Positions 22,102 through 33,600 are shown, counted from the stretch's first letter. The stretch: 64,000 nt of DNA from Polytrichum commune (GCA_950295325.1 OX485807.1:12117001-12181000); one strand, 5' to 3'. Numbers and translations: made by a program. Notes: generated by a model from the sequence alone, not told the origin.

Positions 22102-22195
22102 ATTTAGTGTCGGTGACACTACACGGGCGGTTAACAATTAGTATTGAGCAAGCCAAATAGAATTGGTGACACTAAATGCAATATTTAGTGTATTT
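22102..22195 (-). repeat. family A terminal fragment (reverse)
   Basis: TTTAGTGTCGGTGACACTAC, TTAGTATTGAGCAAGCCAAA, TGGTGACACTAAATGCAATA: the 5' terminal ~95 bp of family A in reverse. The remainder is absent. Confidence 0.6.
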
Positions 22196-23194
22196 GATCA
22201 CAAGGTTCCTTTCAAGTTTGTTCTTCCTATGCACACCAAGTCACTCATCTAATTTGGCCCACACTTATAACTACGAAGATGGACCTGAAGTGCTTGTAAT
22301 ATCTTTGATTGCTACAACCCACACTAATTTATGTCACACCAATTTTCAATTCACCACCATTTGATCATTCATCAACTTTTGGTATCTCTCCAAAATAGGT
22401 TATCAAAAAGTACATTTTTTGATTTGGATGAAAGGGAAACACACAATCGGGTTTCTTCTTCTTCACATACATAAAAATACGCATCTAACACACATTGCAT
22501 TATAATACAAAGCAAGGTTAGATTTGTCTAGAAATGCCATTACACACCACTAAGTTTTTGTTTTAGTTCTTGTGAAGCCAACATGGTCTTTCGACAATTA
22601 TGGGTCAATATGTGGTCATTGCCAAACACAACCTCTCAATTAAGGGTCTACACTAAATAGGTTTGTTAGTATGACCTTTGAATAGAGTGATTTACTGCGT
22701 TGACTCGTGGTTACTAGGTTACTAAGTTATTTTTTCTAGTGATTTTGGTCTAATAATAAAATTGATATCATAATAAGGGTAGGTATTATAGATATTTATG
22801 AGATGAGACATTAGTATTAGTCACACTAATGACCTTGTTAGTGCAGTTAAAGCAATGATTTATAGTGGCATCTTGTTTGTATCATGGTATTATTAATAAA
22901 TAAATAAATAAAACTTTAGTGTGTCACTGACACTGACGTGAGTGAGAGCCTATTCTTCCTTGCCGTGATCATGTGACACCAAGCTTCATAGTAAGGGTAC
23001 TTCCTTCCTTTTGGAGGGTGGGCTCCTTTCATGGTACTACGAGTACATAGTTGCCATGTAAACTTTCCTAATGTGGCTTGTTATTATATCACAAGATAAG
23101 GGTCACTAGATTAAGGAAACGAGGCAAGTTGATGTGTCATCATAAGATATTCTCAAGTGACACAACAACACCCTCAAAAAGGTGGATGCTAGAT
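22196..23194. other. intergenic, nothing recognised
   Basis: AT-rich sequence. TAAATAAATAAATAAA near 22895 is the only simple repeat. Confidence 0.4.
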
Positions 23195-23405
23195 TGGCCT
23201 TAAATTATTATTATTATTTTCCCCCGACTAGCCCACTTCTCCTAGAATGTGAAACACTCAATTAGTACAAGATGGTCAGCATTTCCAAATGAATGCTAAA
23301 GCCACTTTACTCATGATTTTCAAAGCTCGTATGAATATCTCAAACAATGGCAAAGTGAAGATTCTTGTAATCATTAAATGGTAATATAGGTTGCCCCTAG
23401 TTATG

Positions 23406-24500
23406 GGGGCTGCCTAAATACCCCCGACGAGCATTGCAGTTGTCAGGGCGGCGGGCAAGGGCAGCCCCAAAAAAGCCAAAGGTTCGGACACCCGACCCTA
23501 GCCTAATCCCCCGACCCTGTCCACCCGGTGTCCAGCCCGGCCTCCAGCCTGGACAGACGCCCGGTTTTCCGGCCGGCTTCCAGCCTGGCTACCCGCCCCA
23601 CCCTCCACCTGGCCACCCTCCACCTAGCACCTAGCCACCCTCCACCTTTACTAGTGCACCCGCCTTTCATTTGAATTTTTTTGGTTTTGCTTTGCTCATG
23701 GCTGTTGCAATGATGTGAGGAGCTTTGGTGTGGTTGTCAAGAACATGGCGGCGGCCATGCATATGCACTAGATCTTGGTTCTGAGGTTGTAGGACAGGGC
23801 GCTGCTCCAAAAAATGGAATGGATCCATGAGAGGGACACAATTTAGTGCACCCGCCTTTCATTTGAATTTTTTTGGTTTTGCTTTGCTCATGGCTGTTGC
23901 AATGATGTGAGGAGCTTTGGTGTGGTTGTCAAGAACATGGCGGCGGCCATGCATATGCACAAGATCTTGGTTCTGAGGTTGTAGGACAGGGCGTTGCTCC
24001 AAAAAATGGAATGGATCCATGAGAGGGACACAATTTCATGGCATCCGGCCAAGCACATGAACCACATCTTGGATCTGAGGGCGATGGACAGGGCGTTTTT
24101 TTGTTTAGGGTTGCAATGGATCCAAGAGAGAGAGATAATTTCGTGGTGGCAGCGAAGCCCATGGACTGGATCTTGGATCTGAGGGCGATGGACAAGGCGT
24201 TTTTGGTTTAGGGTTGCAATGGATCCAAGAGAGGGGAACATTTTCATGGCAGTGGCGGAGCACATGAATTGGATTTTGGATTTGAGGGTGATGGACAGGA
24301 CGTTGCTAGTTTAGGGTTGCAATGGATCTAATAGAAGGATACAATTTCATGGCATTCGACCAAGCACGTGGACTGAATCTTGGATCTGAGGGCGATAGAC
24401 AGGGCGTTTAGGATTTGAGATTGCAATGGATCAGAGAGAGGGACACAGTTTCATGGCATGCGGCCAAGCTCATGGACCAGATCTTGTGTTTCAAGGTGTA
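23406..24500 (+). repeat. left inverted arm of the MULE, with an internal 194 bp duplication
   Basis: Mirrors 27240-28144. It is longer because a ~194 bp block beginning AGTGCACCCGCCTTTCATTT occurs twice in direct order (about 23651-23844 and 23844-24037). The right arm has this block once, so the duplication arose after the arms were formed. Confidence 0.8.
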
Positions 24501-24770
24501 GGACATGGCGTTTAGGATTTAGGGTTGCAATGGATAAAAGAGAGGGACACAATTTCATGGCATGCGGCCAAACACATAGATAGATCTTGGATCTGAGCGC
24601 GATGGACAGGGCGTTGCTGATTTAGGGCTGCAATGGATCTAAGAGAATGACACAATTTCATGGCTTGCGGCCAAGCACGTAGACCAGATATTGGATCTGA
24701 GGGCGATGGACAAGGTGTTTAGGGTTTAGGGTTGCAATGGATCAAAGAGAGGGACACGGTTTCAGGTTCT
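24009..24770 (+). repeat. ~104 bp tandem repeats in the left arm
   Basis: The anchor TGCAATGGATC recurs near 24009 (variant), 24112, 24217, 24318, 24420, 24525, 24629 and 24735, about 104 bp apart. Each unit also carries GAGAGGGACACAATTTCATGG and GATCTTGGATCTGAGGGCGA-like segments with substitutions. Confidence 0.8.
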
Positions 24771-25339
24771 GCTCTTGGATACAAGCCGGGGGTTTTGACG
24801 ACCTTAATAACCTCAAGGCATCCCAAGTTCGATGCATGTTTGATCCACCAAACGTAAAGTGTATGAGTGGCCAGCTTGCAGGGTTAACTGCTGAAGTTGT
24901 GCAAATCAGTGCAGGACAGGCCGTGGAGGATGAATCACATTGCGAGGAGGGTTTAGAATAAGAGGATCATTTTGATGTAAGAGTGGTGGACGTATTTTTA
25001 CCATGCTAGTGATAGTTTTTACATATGTTTGAACTACGATTGTAACAAATTGTGAGGTTTATGACAGGTATATAGTTTTGTGCAATCATATGTAGTAAAT
25101 CTTGTATTATCACGGTATGCTATGGAATCCAATGATATCATGTCCTATTCTATTCTATGTTGTCATAGCCTGCCTTAACATGTCATGTTATGTCCTATTA
25201 TGTCCAGGCATGTTTTAACTTGTTTTTTTTTCTATATTCACCAGTCTGACAACAATGAACACAATGTTTCTACAATCTTGGTTTCCTAATCCGGATGTTA
25301 GTATTTTTCCAACTTGTGTCTATACAACTTTTGAATTTC
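24771..25339. other. MULE interior, unrecognised
   Basis: Just inside the left arm a plus-strand frame at 24737-24961 starts in the last tandem unit (MDQREGHGF) and encodes 74 residues of no recognisable family. The rest is AT-rich with repeated TGTCATGTTATGTCCTATTA-like words. Confidence 0.4.
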
Positions 25340-26860
25340 CGCAAATTCCTAGGACCAGGACCAATTTCGAATGACAGGGGAAAAAGAAATGACGCTTCTG
25401 GCTTAGGCACCATCATTTGAAGTTGCCACTCCGTTGAATGGCCACACATAAGGGGTCATCCTCAAGCGGGAGTGGATCATTCAATTTCAAATTACCATAT
25501 TCTTAGTAATGATAGAAACAATCTGGATTTTCGTCTGTCCACATCCTCACACTCATGGCATCCCGTGGATGCTTGTCCCAAAGCTCTTTGGCAAGCTTAT
25601 TGGCTATGTTGCACACATCAACTGGCATAATAAAAATGTCCCTAGTCGCAGGCAAGTTATTTAGGGCACCTTGCATGACCACAGAGCTCTGCTATGCCAT
25701 AACATGAGCAGATGACTTCCGAGATCTAAGTGTATCAGCTATCAATTGTTTTGTTGTCATGGACAAACGACCCGATAAGCCAGCCCGCTGCCTTCCAAAC
25801 TCAGTGCCATGACAGGGTTTTCCGTCTTTATTAGTATGTGTCATGCAATGAAAATGAATTGTGCAAAGAGATTCATCTAGAAGTAATTATTTGACAACAA
25901 AATTATATTGACATCCTCTCTTGATGGACATTCCAGCCTGGATGTTACCAACCCTAGTTTTCCTCTTAGGCTTCGTAGATGTCTGGATGAGGGTTTGTGC
26001 CTGAAGGAGCTTCGCCTATGCATCTTGCACCCTGGCTTGATCCTAGAGATCCTCATCAGGATCGTCCTCATTGAGATCTGGAACAGCCTCTGTCATTTCT
26101 TTCTTCCGTCATTGTGGTTTTGATGTTGCGTCCTTCTGAGACTTTTCTACAAGATTTTGTGCCCTCTGTAATGCTTGTCGATGAGATGTTGATTTTTTTT
26201 TCTCCAATAGCACATGTGCAAACACCTTCTGGATCTCTACCTTGTATTGTCTAGTGTATTCCATTGGCCCATACTGGCACCAATAACTACATTGGAGGAC
26301 ACGTCTCATGGTTAGTTCAAGCTCTCACGACGTGATAGACCACATGTTTACAATATGGACTAGGTCATGCAGAGGACGTGTGTATGATAGGCTTCAATGC
26401 TATCTAAAAACCAAAATTCGAAGGGGATAAATGCAAATTCCATTACATGTTTAAACCCTAAACCCAAAACACCTAAAAAAAATGCAAGAATCGTTACCTG
26501 ATATCTTGAATTGCAGATTCGACACGTACTTGCTTCCTGTCTTGTCTCTTTATGCATTGCCTAGATTCCTCATGAAAGATGCAAGGGAACTGCCGGGTTG
26601 ACATTTCTCCTTCCAAAAAATCATCTAGCCGAGCCCAATGAATTGTAGCCTTCTGGGTATCCTTTATGTTACCATTGCCGTGATTGGACTTGGCCTCCCA
26701 CTTTAAATCTGTCCTGTCAAAAGGGCCAGGGGGTGGTACTTGGACAGATGCCAGGACTCTCTGGTATAAATTCCTCCATGACGGACGGATCTTCTTCTCT
26801 TGGACTGAAGTTTGTACTTCCATCACAGAAACAAACTCTGGCGTATTCAAATCTGCATCA
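25340..26860 (-). pseudogene. MULE-type transposase, N-terminal half, degenerate and truncated
   Basis: Reading the minus strand, fragments in order resemble the N-terminal half of plant Mutator-like transposases. The first (26494-26850) includes HWARLDDFLEGE. After a likely intron starting GTAACG comes QCSYWCQYGPMEYTRQYKVE (about 26290-26230). Next are CTIHFHCMTHTNKDGKPCHG (about 25865-25800), DVCNIANKLAKELWDKHPRD (about 25620-25560), and AMSVRMWTDENPD followed by an in-frame TAA at about 25503, then EYGNLKLNDPLPLEDDPLCV. A second stop lies at about 25710 (TAG after HVMA), and a frameshift precedes WQLQMMV near 25425. Similarity ends there, before where the catalytic DDE domain would begin. 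Family assignment is from memory of conserved words, not a search. The gene is broken and cannot supply transposase. Confidence 0.6.
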
Positions 26861-27239
26861 TTCGTATTCAGGTGAGATGCATGGCTTTCATGGTTGACGT
26901 TATGATCTACTAAATGTCCTCCAGGTGGTCATTGTCCAGGTTTGTGAGTAGCCATGAATTCAAATTCCGAAGTGTTTGCATCATCTCCTGTCCCAAGATC
27001 CACTGCATATGCATTGTAGCCACTATGTCCATGGACTGTAGATCGCTCCTGTGCAAGTTCAGGGTCACCTCCAAAATTCCATATTCTTAAAGGGTTTCCC
27101 TCATTTCCATCCATTGCATTCAGTGGATCATCGCCTTGTCCTACACCCTGAAACACAAGATCTGGTCCATATGCTAGGCTGCATGTTATGAGATTGTTTT
27201 CCTCTCTTGGATCCATTGCATTCAGTGGATCAGCGCCCT
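26861..27239. repeat. inner part of the right-arm repeat array
   Basis: Diverged ~104 bp units (anchors near 27106 and 27212). A minus-strand frame of 129 codons (27318 down to 26929) begins in the array with MDQREGHSF and contains a duplicated GPDLVFQGVGQG block. It reflects translation of the repeat and may once have formed the 5' end of the transposase transcript. Confidence 0.45.
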
Positions 27240-28144
27240 GTCCTACGCCCTGAAATACAAGATCTGGTCCATGAGCTTGGCCGCATGCCATGAAACTGTG
27301 TCCCTCTCTCTGATCCATTGCAACCTCAAATCCTAAACGCCCTGTCCATCGCCCTCAGATCCAAGATTCAGTCCACGTGCTTGGTCGAATGCCATGAAAT
27401 TGTATCCTTCTCTTAGATCCATTGCAACCTTAAACTAGCAACGTCCTGTCCATCGCCCTCAAATCCAAAATCCAATTCATGTGCTCCGCCACTGCCATGA
27501 AAATGTTCCCCTCTCTTGGATCCATTGCAACCCTAAACCAAAAACGCCTTGTCCATCGCCCTCAGATCCAAGATCCAGTCCATGGGCTTCGCTGCCACCA
27601 CGAAATTGTCTCTCTCTCTTGGATCCATTGCAACCCTAAACAAAAAACGCCTTGTCCATCGCCCTCAGATCCAAGATGTGGTTCATGTGCTTGGCCGGAT
27701 GCCATGAAATTGTGTCCCTCTCATGGATCCATTCCATTTTTTGGAGCAGCGCCCTGTCCTACAACCTCAGAACCAAGATCTAGTGCATATGCATGGCCGC
27801 CGCCATGTTCTTGACAACCACACCAAAGCTCCTCACATCATTGCAACAGCCATGAGCAAAGCAAAACCAAAAAAATTCAAATGAAAGGCGGGTGCACTAG
27901 TAAAGGTGGAGGGTGGCTAGGTGCTAGGTGGAGGGTGGCCAGGTGGAGGGCGGGGCGGGCAGCCAGGCTGGAAGCCGGCCGGAAAACCGGGCGTCTGTCC
28001 AGGCTGGAGGCCAGGCTGGACATCGGGTGGACAGGGTCGGGGGATTAGGCCAGGGTTGGGTGTCCGAACCTCTGGCTTTTTTGGGGCTGCCCTTGCCCGC
28101 GCCCTGACAGCTGCAACGCTCGTCGGGGGTATTTAGGCAGCCCC
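27240..28144 (-). repeat. right inverted arm of the MULE
   Basis: Inverted copy of the left arm with tandem-unit anchors (GATCCATTGCAA) near 27313, 27416, 27519, 27623 and 27727, the single CATTTGAATTTTTTTGG-type block, then the GC-rich tip ending GTCGGGGGTATTTAGGCAGC plus CCC. Confidence 0.8.
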
Positions 28145-28335
28145 CTAGTTATGTTGACTATCGAACCTAGAATGATTATTGTATTTTGAGCACAAAGTAC
28201 AAACTCTTTTAAACACATGTCTTTTGGTATCTATTCTTGTAGATGCACCAAAACACATACCACTCAAGTTAGGTGTCCTAATAAGAGAAGTGACCAAATA
28301 AGGGTTGTCTACCTTAAGAGGGTAAATGGGTTTTC

Positions 28336-29028
28336 TTCTTCTACGAAGTTAATGTGGAATACACACTTTCATGAAAAGTGGTGCCTAGCGCCTAAAAAAT
28401 AGAGTCATTGCTATGCTTTTGATTTTGGAGAGCCCACAAGGGAGAGAGGAAATTATTGCATACGGGTGCACCTCTCTTTCTCTCTTTCATCAAATATAAA
28501 TGTCCTAAAATACTATGCAACCCATTTATACTCAAGGTAGACATACCCATTTCCAATAACTTGAGCAATTTCTGCATAAGTGTGGTACACATATGATACT
28601 GGAGTGATTTTTCACAGGCCTAGAAATTGATATCACTATGTTTAACAAAAAAATCATAATTTATATCTAAGTACTAAAATTATACAATTTTTTTCAAAGA
28701 CAAGATTCTCTCCCAATCCATATTCATAGCATAGGTTGATATATTTCAAAAAATTGGTAGACAAAAACTTGAGTAAGGGCAATACCCTTTTCAAGGAACC
28801 CAAATATGTGCCCTTCAAAACTTACGTTTTCCATCATGTTGAATTCAATGGTTGTGACACCTCTCTCACCTGGTCACTATTTATTTCCCACATTCCAAAT
28901 TACAGAATGACGGCTCCATGTATGGAACTTCACGACTTTAGGGGACTCTATATGTGTAATATGATCGGGGCAGTTATTGGAAATGGGTTTGTTACCCAAG
29001 AGTCGATTTGGCACCAAGAGTAGAGTAG
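28336..29028. other. intergenic, mostly unrecognised
   Basis: GAGGAAATTATTGCATACGG with TCTCTTTCATCAAATA near 28445-28495 is a weak family G end. A 95-codon frame at 28736-29023 is unrecognised. Confidence 0.4.
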
Positions 29029-29231
29029 TTTGTTTAATTCGCATGGGTTACCATTTGGAGTTACGTGTTGTTATAACTCTTTATTGAAAGTATCATTTTT
29101 TACTCAAATTACATAAGTAGTTAGAATGCACACCGAAGAATATGATTTAAGTTAGTTGGTAAAACACTTTGGTAACAAATTATAGCAACACGTAACTACA
29201 AATAGTAACCCACACTAATTAAGTAGTGTAG
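29029..29231. repeat. family B MITE-like element
   Basis: Left arm GGGTTACCATTTGGAGTTAC followed by GTGTTGTTATAA. Right arm TAGCAACACGTAACTACAAA, then TAGTAACCCACAC and the end AGTAGTGTAG. Confidence 0.65.
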
Positions 29232-29281
29232 CTTCAAAGACACAAGAAACCTCATCAAGTTAGTCATGTATGTAACTTAAG

Positions 29282-29636
29282 GCACCACGGGCCTTGGCTT
29301 GGTGGTTAGGGCTCATGGCCCCCAATGAGGAGGTTGTGGGTTCTATTCCCCATGTTGGCGTGGTGCTCACCACCTTAGTCCACCCAACTATGGTGGGGGG
29401 TCCTTGGACCTTGTTGTATGGGTACCTCAAAGCCCTGTGGGGGGATACCATGTCCGGTATCTTCAAGGCACTAGTGGCTAGCTAGGAACTAGTATAGTGT
29501 GTCACTATAGTGCCCATCCTCGAAAGGGGAGAGTAGTATTGCCTCAATGTCCCCTTGTCCAGTGGGCATCGGGTCATTGGCATTACGAACGGACACTTTA
29601 TTCACGCTAGCCCCTTGCTAAAAAGGGACCGGAGTT

Positions 29637-29678
<42 letters not shown>
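29282..29678 (+). mobile_element. full-length tRNA-derived SINE with (TCTA)n tail
   Basis: It is flanked by the perfect 15 bp duplication TGTATGTAACTTAAG (29267-29281 and 29679-29693). The 5' end carries a pol III A box (GGCTTGGTGGTTAGGG, about 29292-29307) and a B box (GGGTTCTATTCCC, about 29338-29350) at tRNA-like spacing. A ~250 bp non-tRNA body follows, and the element ends in a (TCTA)n tract of about 40 bp. The ends, promoter boxes and long target duplication together identify a SINE moved by a LINE-type machinery. I saw no other copy of this family in the window. Confidence 0.9.
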
Positions 29679-29679
<1 letters not shown>

Positions 29680-29693
29680 GTATGTAACTTAAG

Positions 29694-32600
29694 TATCTAT
29701 TTGTAGTGGATTTGGCGTTGTGCACGTGGTATTGGTTCTAGAGTTATCCATAAGAGGTCAAATAGAAGTGCAACACAAAAATTCAAGTTTCACAATAATT
29801 TATGTTCTTTTATAACTTGTCATCTTGCCCATTGCTAGGTATGAAGACTTTCTCCTCCTATTCTTGGGTCACTAAAATTTGGTCCCGAGTTTGATTATTT
29901 TCTCTTGGGAACATGTAAATTGAACTTGAGAACTTCTTAGGAACCACAAGGGACATGACACACATGGCATGTCTATGTTTAGGGTATTTGTTAGAACCAA
30001 AAAGTTTCCGACTAACACACCAATAACACAATGCACCTCCAAACACCATGTGGTTAATTCCATGTAGCTATTTACCGATATTTGTATAGATGTGCCTCTT
30101 GACATTTATCAATCTCAATGTTGTAAACCATGTAGAAAGCTTCAGCTCTCAACTTGAAAGCTTAAGTGTTAAACAAATTTAAGTGAACAAGTTCGAGAAT
30201 AAAACTCTTTTGCAATAAGAAAAATCCTTTCTTTGAGCTCTAAAACTCCCTAGTGTAAGAGGGTCCTCATGGAGGTCGCTTAATTATGATTGTCGAGAGC
30301 TTGAACTCTCAAATTTATGGGTCTAAGCCAATAAGATTTTGAGCAATCTTTGGTTTTCTTTGGAATTTTATCTATTTTTAGGCTTTCACTTTGAGCAAGG
30401 TTAATTTACACTTGCTCAAATGATCGGTTAAACTTGAAAGCTTGATAATCGGTTAAACTCTCAAAAATTTGAGCTTAGGCCGACCAAAACTCTCATACTT
30501 TAGAGTTTGAGCTCTTAACTCTAATTCTCAAACCCTCTAAGGTACGTATGTTTTACATATATTGTCACTTTTCTTGTGCAACTAGTTTGTAGTCTCAATA
30601 GCATTGCTTTGTTTCCACAATGAGCTTGTATCTTTGGTTTCAATAAGGTTTGTCGTTCCCAACAAAGCCCCCTATGGAATCCTAAATAGGCACATAAAAA
30701 TGACAAATCAAGTACACACAATCTTCAAAATGACCCCCCCCCCCCCCCCCCCCTCCCCTCCTCCAACACAAACCACTTTTAGAATCATGAAATATGCATT
30801 TAGATTAGAAATCTCAAAAGCATACGAATTCTTATTGCAAATTTCTCATTTGCAATCTTCTTCATTCATATTTGCTTTAGGAGAATGAATTTTTCAACTC
30901 ATGGATCCAACATTTAGATTGGTCTATAAAGTTGGAAGTGGCCACAATAGGCACACATACTTTAGCGTAATGATTGTAGTGGGACAATAGCCTAAGATAA
31001 ATTCACTATGTTTTTAATACAAATGAATATAGTTGTCACTTACCAAGAGACTTATTTCTAGTCGAACAAAATAATCAAGGTGTATAAGGTTGTGTAACAA
31101 ACATGCAAAATGACCAACCAAAGAACATGCAAGTAAGATAGTAATAAATTGGTTCCAATAGCCTAAGCATAATTTACCATGACGTAATCTAATGCAAGGC
31201 ACATTTCAATGCGTCATCTACATGGCCATGCCGCACTCACCTTGGACAAGTTGACTTGGTAATTATTCTTGTTATGAATGTCTTGATGTTTTTGACATTT
31301 GAGCATAAAATCAAGGGACTTTGTTTTTTCCAAGAGAAGTTGGAAATGCTCAAAAATGAAAACACGTATGCACATGGCTTTCACATGCAACACACACAAC
31401 ACCCACATGCATATTGAAACAATGCCAAATGAATTAAGAGGGGAAGTGCAACCCTCAAGTGTGTCACTTAAAAGTGACCAAGAGCACGAACAAATACAAC
31501 AAAACTAACCAAGGACAACCTGCAACCCACCTAAGACCAACCACCCTACTCTTCAAAAAAATCTTCCAGTTCCACCTAACCTCATGTTTGTCACAAAGAA
31601 TGCTTCTTTCAACCCACATTTGATCAAAACGTTATAAAAAAAAATTAAAAAATTTAAGAAGAAGAAGAAGAAGAAGTTTATTTTTAGAGTATGGGAAGCC
31701 TATAGGCTTATGAGACAAATTGATCCTTGATCCACCCATATGACCTTGACCTTATGTATTGCAAAACACACTAGACTTAATCATGTTCTCATTACCAAGA
31801 TGTGTAGTAGTGTTAGGTGGAGGGTAGAGGGCAATAGGAGGATATCTTAGGAGGTTGGGAGTGTGGACTTTGTAATCTTGATCTAATATATGGTTTCTAG
31901 GAGTAAATGAAATGGATATTGTAGGGTGTTGTATGGTTCAATAGATAATTATTAAGGTGCCATGTGTTGTATTCGTATAGGTCAAGACCATGAGGAACCA
32001 TATAACAACACTCTATGGTACTTTGTGTACCAACAAATGATTGTTCCATGTTATAATTTTCTAGTGGTTTGGATTTGGGGAAAAAAATCATATCTACATT
32101 TAAAAAAGAACATATGCACTGTGAAAACAATGCAATAAAACAATAGCATCAATAAACAACTTTTGTCAATGGCCAATGATTTGTGGCAGTCATTTAAGTT
32201 GATGAAGGGTAAATTCTTGGGAATTCCTTATTGTTCGAAGAATTGTTTAAAAATAAGAATTAATTTGATCTTGAAACCAACATCAAAGAGCCGAATTTGT
32301 CTTGTGATATTAAGTTGGGATCCATCAACCATAAATCTATAGTTAATGGTTTTCATGTGCACCTATTTGCTATGAATTCTAAGCCGTCCTCAATGGCATT
32401 TTGATATCTCATGAATGTATATGATAGTTAACAAAGTAGATTTTCAAAGTAAGAGTAGTTTGTGCACGTGCTCACCTGGCTCATTGCACTTGGGTGCATA
32501 TGAAGTAATCTCCTAGACCATCCAAGCATTTGCGGCAGCCAATCATTTTGGAACTTTGGAATAGTGAATGCGTCGATGTCCATGACCCTCACCATTCCAA

Positions 32601-32877
32601 GTTTTAGTATATATAGCATATTGAACACGATTATCTTCGATCACAAATTGAGACAACCTAAAACTTAATTCTTAAGGGCCTAAGGGGTAAAGCAAATTCT
32701 ATGACGTGTTATCAAAAATCGTGTTTCAAGGCGATCTTGAAAGTGAGTACATGAATGTAGATGTGAGGCACCACCAAAGGATCGTATCCATGCAATTAGC
32801 AAAATAAGACTCGTTTTGGCACTTCCAAAATGATAATCTTGGAGAGACCAAACTACTAGAATGTCTTATGAACAAGT
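29694..32877. other. intergenic, nothing recognised
   Basis: About 3.2 kb of AT-rich DNA. It includes a poly-C run near 30735-30752, an (AAG)n run near 31660-31676, and short open frames under 95 codons. None has recognisable similarity. Confidence 0.5.
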
Positions 32878-33205
32878 AAGGTAGACATGCCTAAATCCAA
32901 CATAGCAATAGCGTGGCCACTTATATGGTACCAATTAGGTGTAATTAGGTGTGGATCTAAGAATGGACACCATAAAGACTTGTGCTTAAAAGAGATTGCA
33001 CCATGTGCTCAAAATATGCTAATCATTCTAGGTTCAATAATCAACATGATTAGGGGGGACCCATATGACCCACTTAGTGAACATGATAATCTTCACTTCA
33101 AAGTCATTAAGACATTCATATGAGCTCCAAAAAGTACGAGACAAATGACTATGAACACAATTAGGATTTGCTAATCATCTCGTACTAATTGTGTGTTTCA
33201 CTATT
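32878..33205 (+). repeat. family C element
   Basis: Starts AGGTAGACATGCCTAAATCC and contains TCTAGGTTCAATAATCAACATG followed by a short G run (GGGGGG near 33053-33058), CATATGAGCTCCAAAAAG and AATCATCTCGTACTAATTG. Confidence 0.75.
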
Positions 33206-33600
33206 TAAACAACAACAACAACAACACGTGTACCTTATGATTAAGCGTCTAGAAGCAATGGACCATTTAACGGTTGTCCCTAGGAAGACGTTTGCTGAAA
33301 ATAATACTCCATTTCTAGCAATGTTTGGCTAATTTAAATTAAGAGCCCTATCATTGGACGTTTAGACCCTTAAGGGCAAAGACACTTCTCAATGTTTACA
33401 AGGTTTGGTCCTTGACATTTGGCCTTCAGTGATTGTCCTAGATTTGTGTTCTAGAATGAATAGACATGCTACAATCTAGAAGCTATTGATTGTGTTAGGA
33501 TGTTGGGATGTCCGTTATAAGGCTTGGGGATTTTGGGGGTTTGTGATGTCATTTCCAAAGTCAAATTTGTTTAGAAATAGCACTTTTATAGGTTATTTTA
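33206..33600. other. intergenic, nothing recognised
   Basis: (CAA)n at about 33208-33225; otherwise unremarkable. Confidence 0.4.

Larger units (their letters stand above)
23406..28144. mobile_element. Mutator-like (MULE/fold-back) element, 4739 bp, with long inverted arms
   Basis: The termini are GGGGCTGCCTAAATACCCCC and its exact mirror at 28125-28144. The 9 bp direct repeat CTAGTTATG flanks it (23397-23405 and 28145-28153), the length generated by Mutator-like transposases. The arms are inverted copies of ~0.9-1.1 kb: ~240 bp of GC-rich, proline-codon-like sequence at each tip, then a ~104 bp tandem repeat. The central ~2.4 kb contains, on the minus strand, a damaged MULE-type transposase N-terminal half but no catalytic part. 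It is best read as a non-autonomous deletion derivative of an autonomous MULE. Confidence 0.85.
23195..28335 (-). repeat. family C element split by the 4.74 kb Mutator-like element
   Basis: The left part (about 23195-23405: ACTAGCCCACTTCTCCTAGA, CAAAGTGAAGATTCTTGTAA) and the right part (28145-28335: TTGACTATCGAACCTAGAAT, AAACACATGTCTTTTGG, AAGTGACCAAATAAGG) together reconstitute one reverse-oriented family C copy, as at 15000-15365. The join falls exactly at the CTAGTTATG target duplication. Confidence 0.75.

Noticed and set aside
23420-23640. Proline-rich protein encoded at the MULE tip
   Set aside because: The 66-codon frame is GC-rich arm-tip sequence present in inverted form at 27900-28140; frames differ and there is no conserved start.
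23888-24265. 125-codon and, mirrored at 27479-27814, 111-codon open frames with the same N terminus
   Set aside because: They are the same arm sequence of the MULE read in opposite orientations; the peptides are translated ~104 bp repeats.
29282-29360. tRNA gene suggested by A and B boxes
   Set aside because: The boxes are at the 5' end of a ~397 bp unit with a TCTA tail and 15 bp target duplications; no acceptor stem is formed. It is a SINE.
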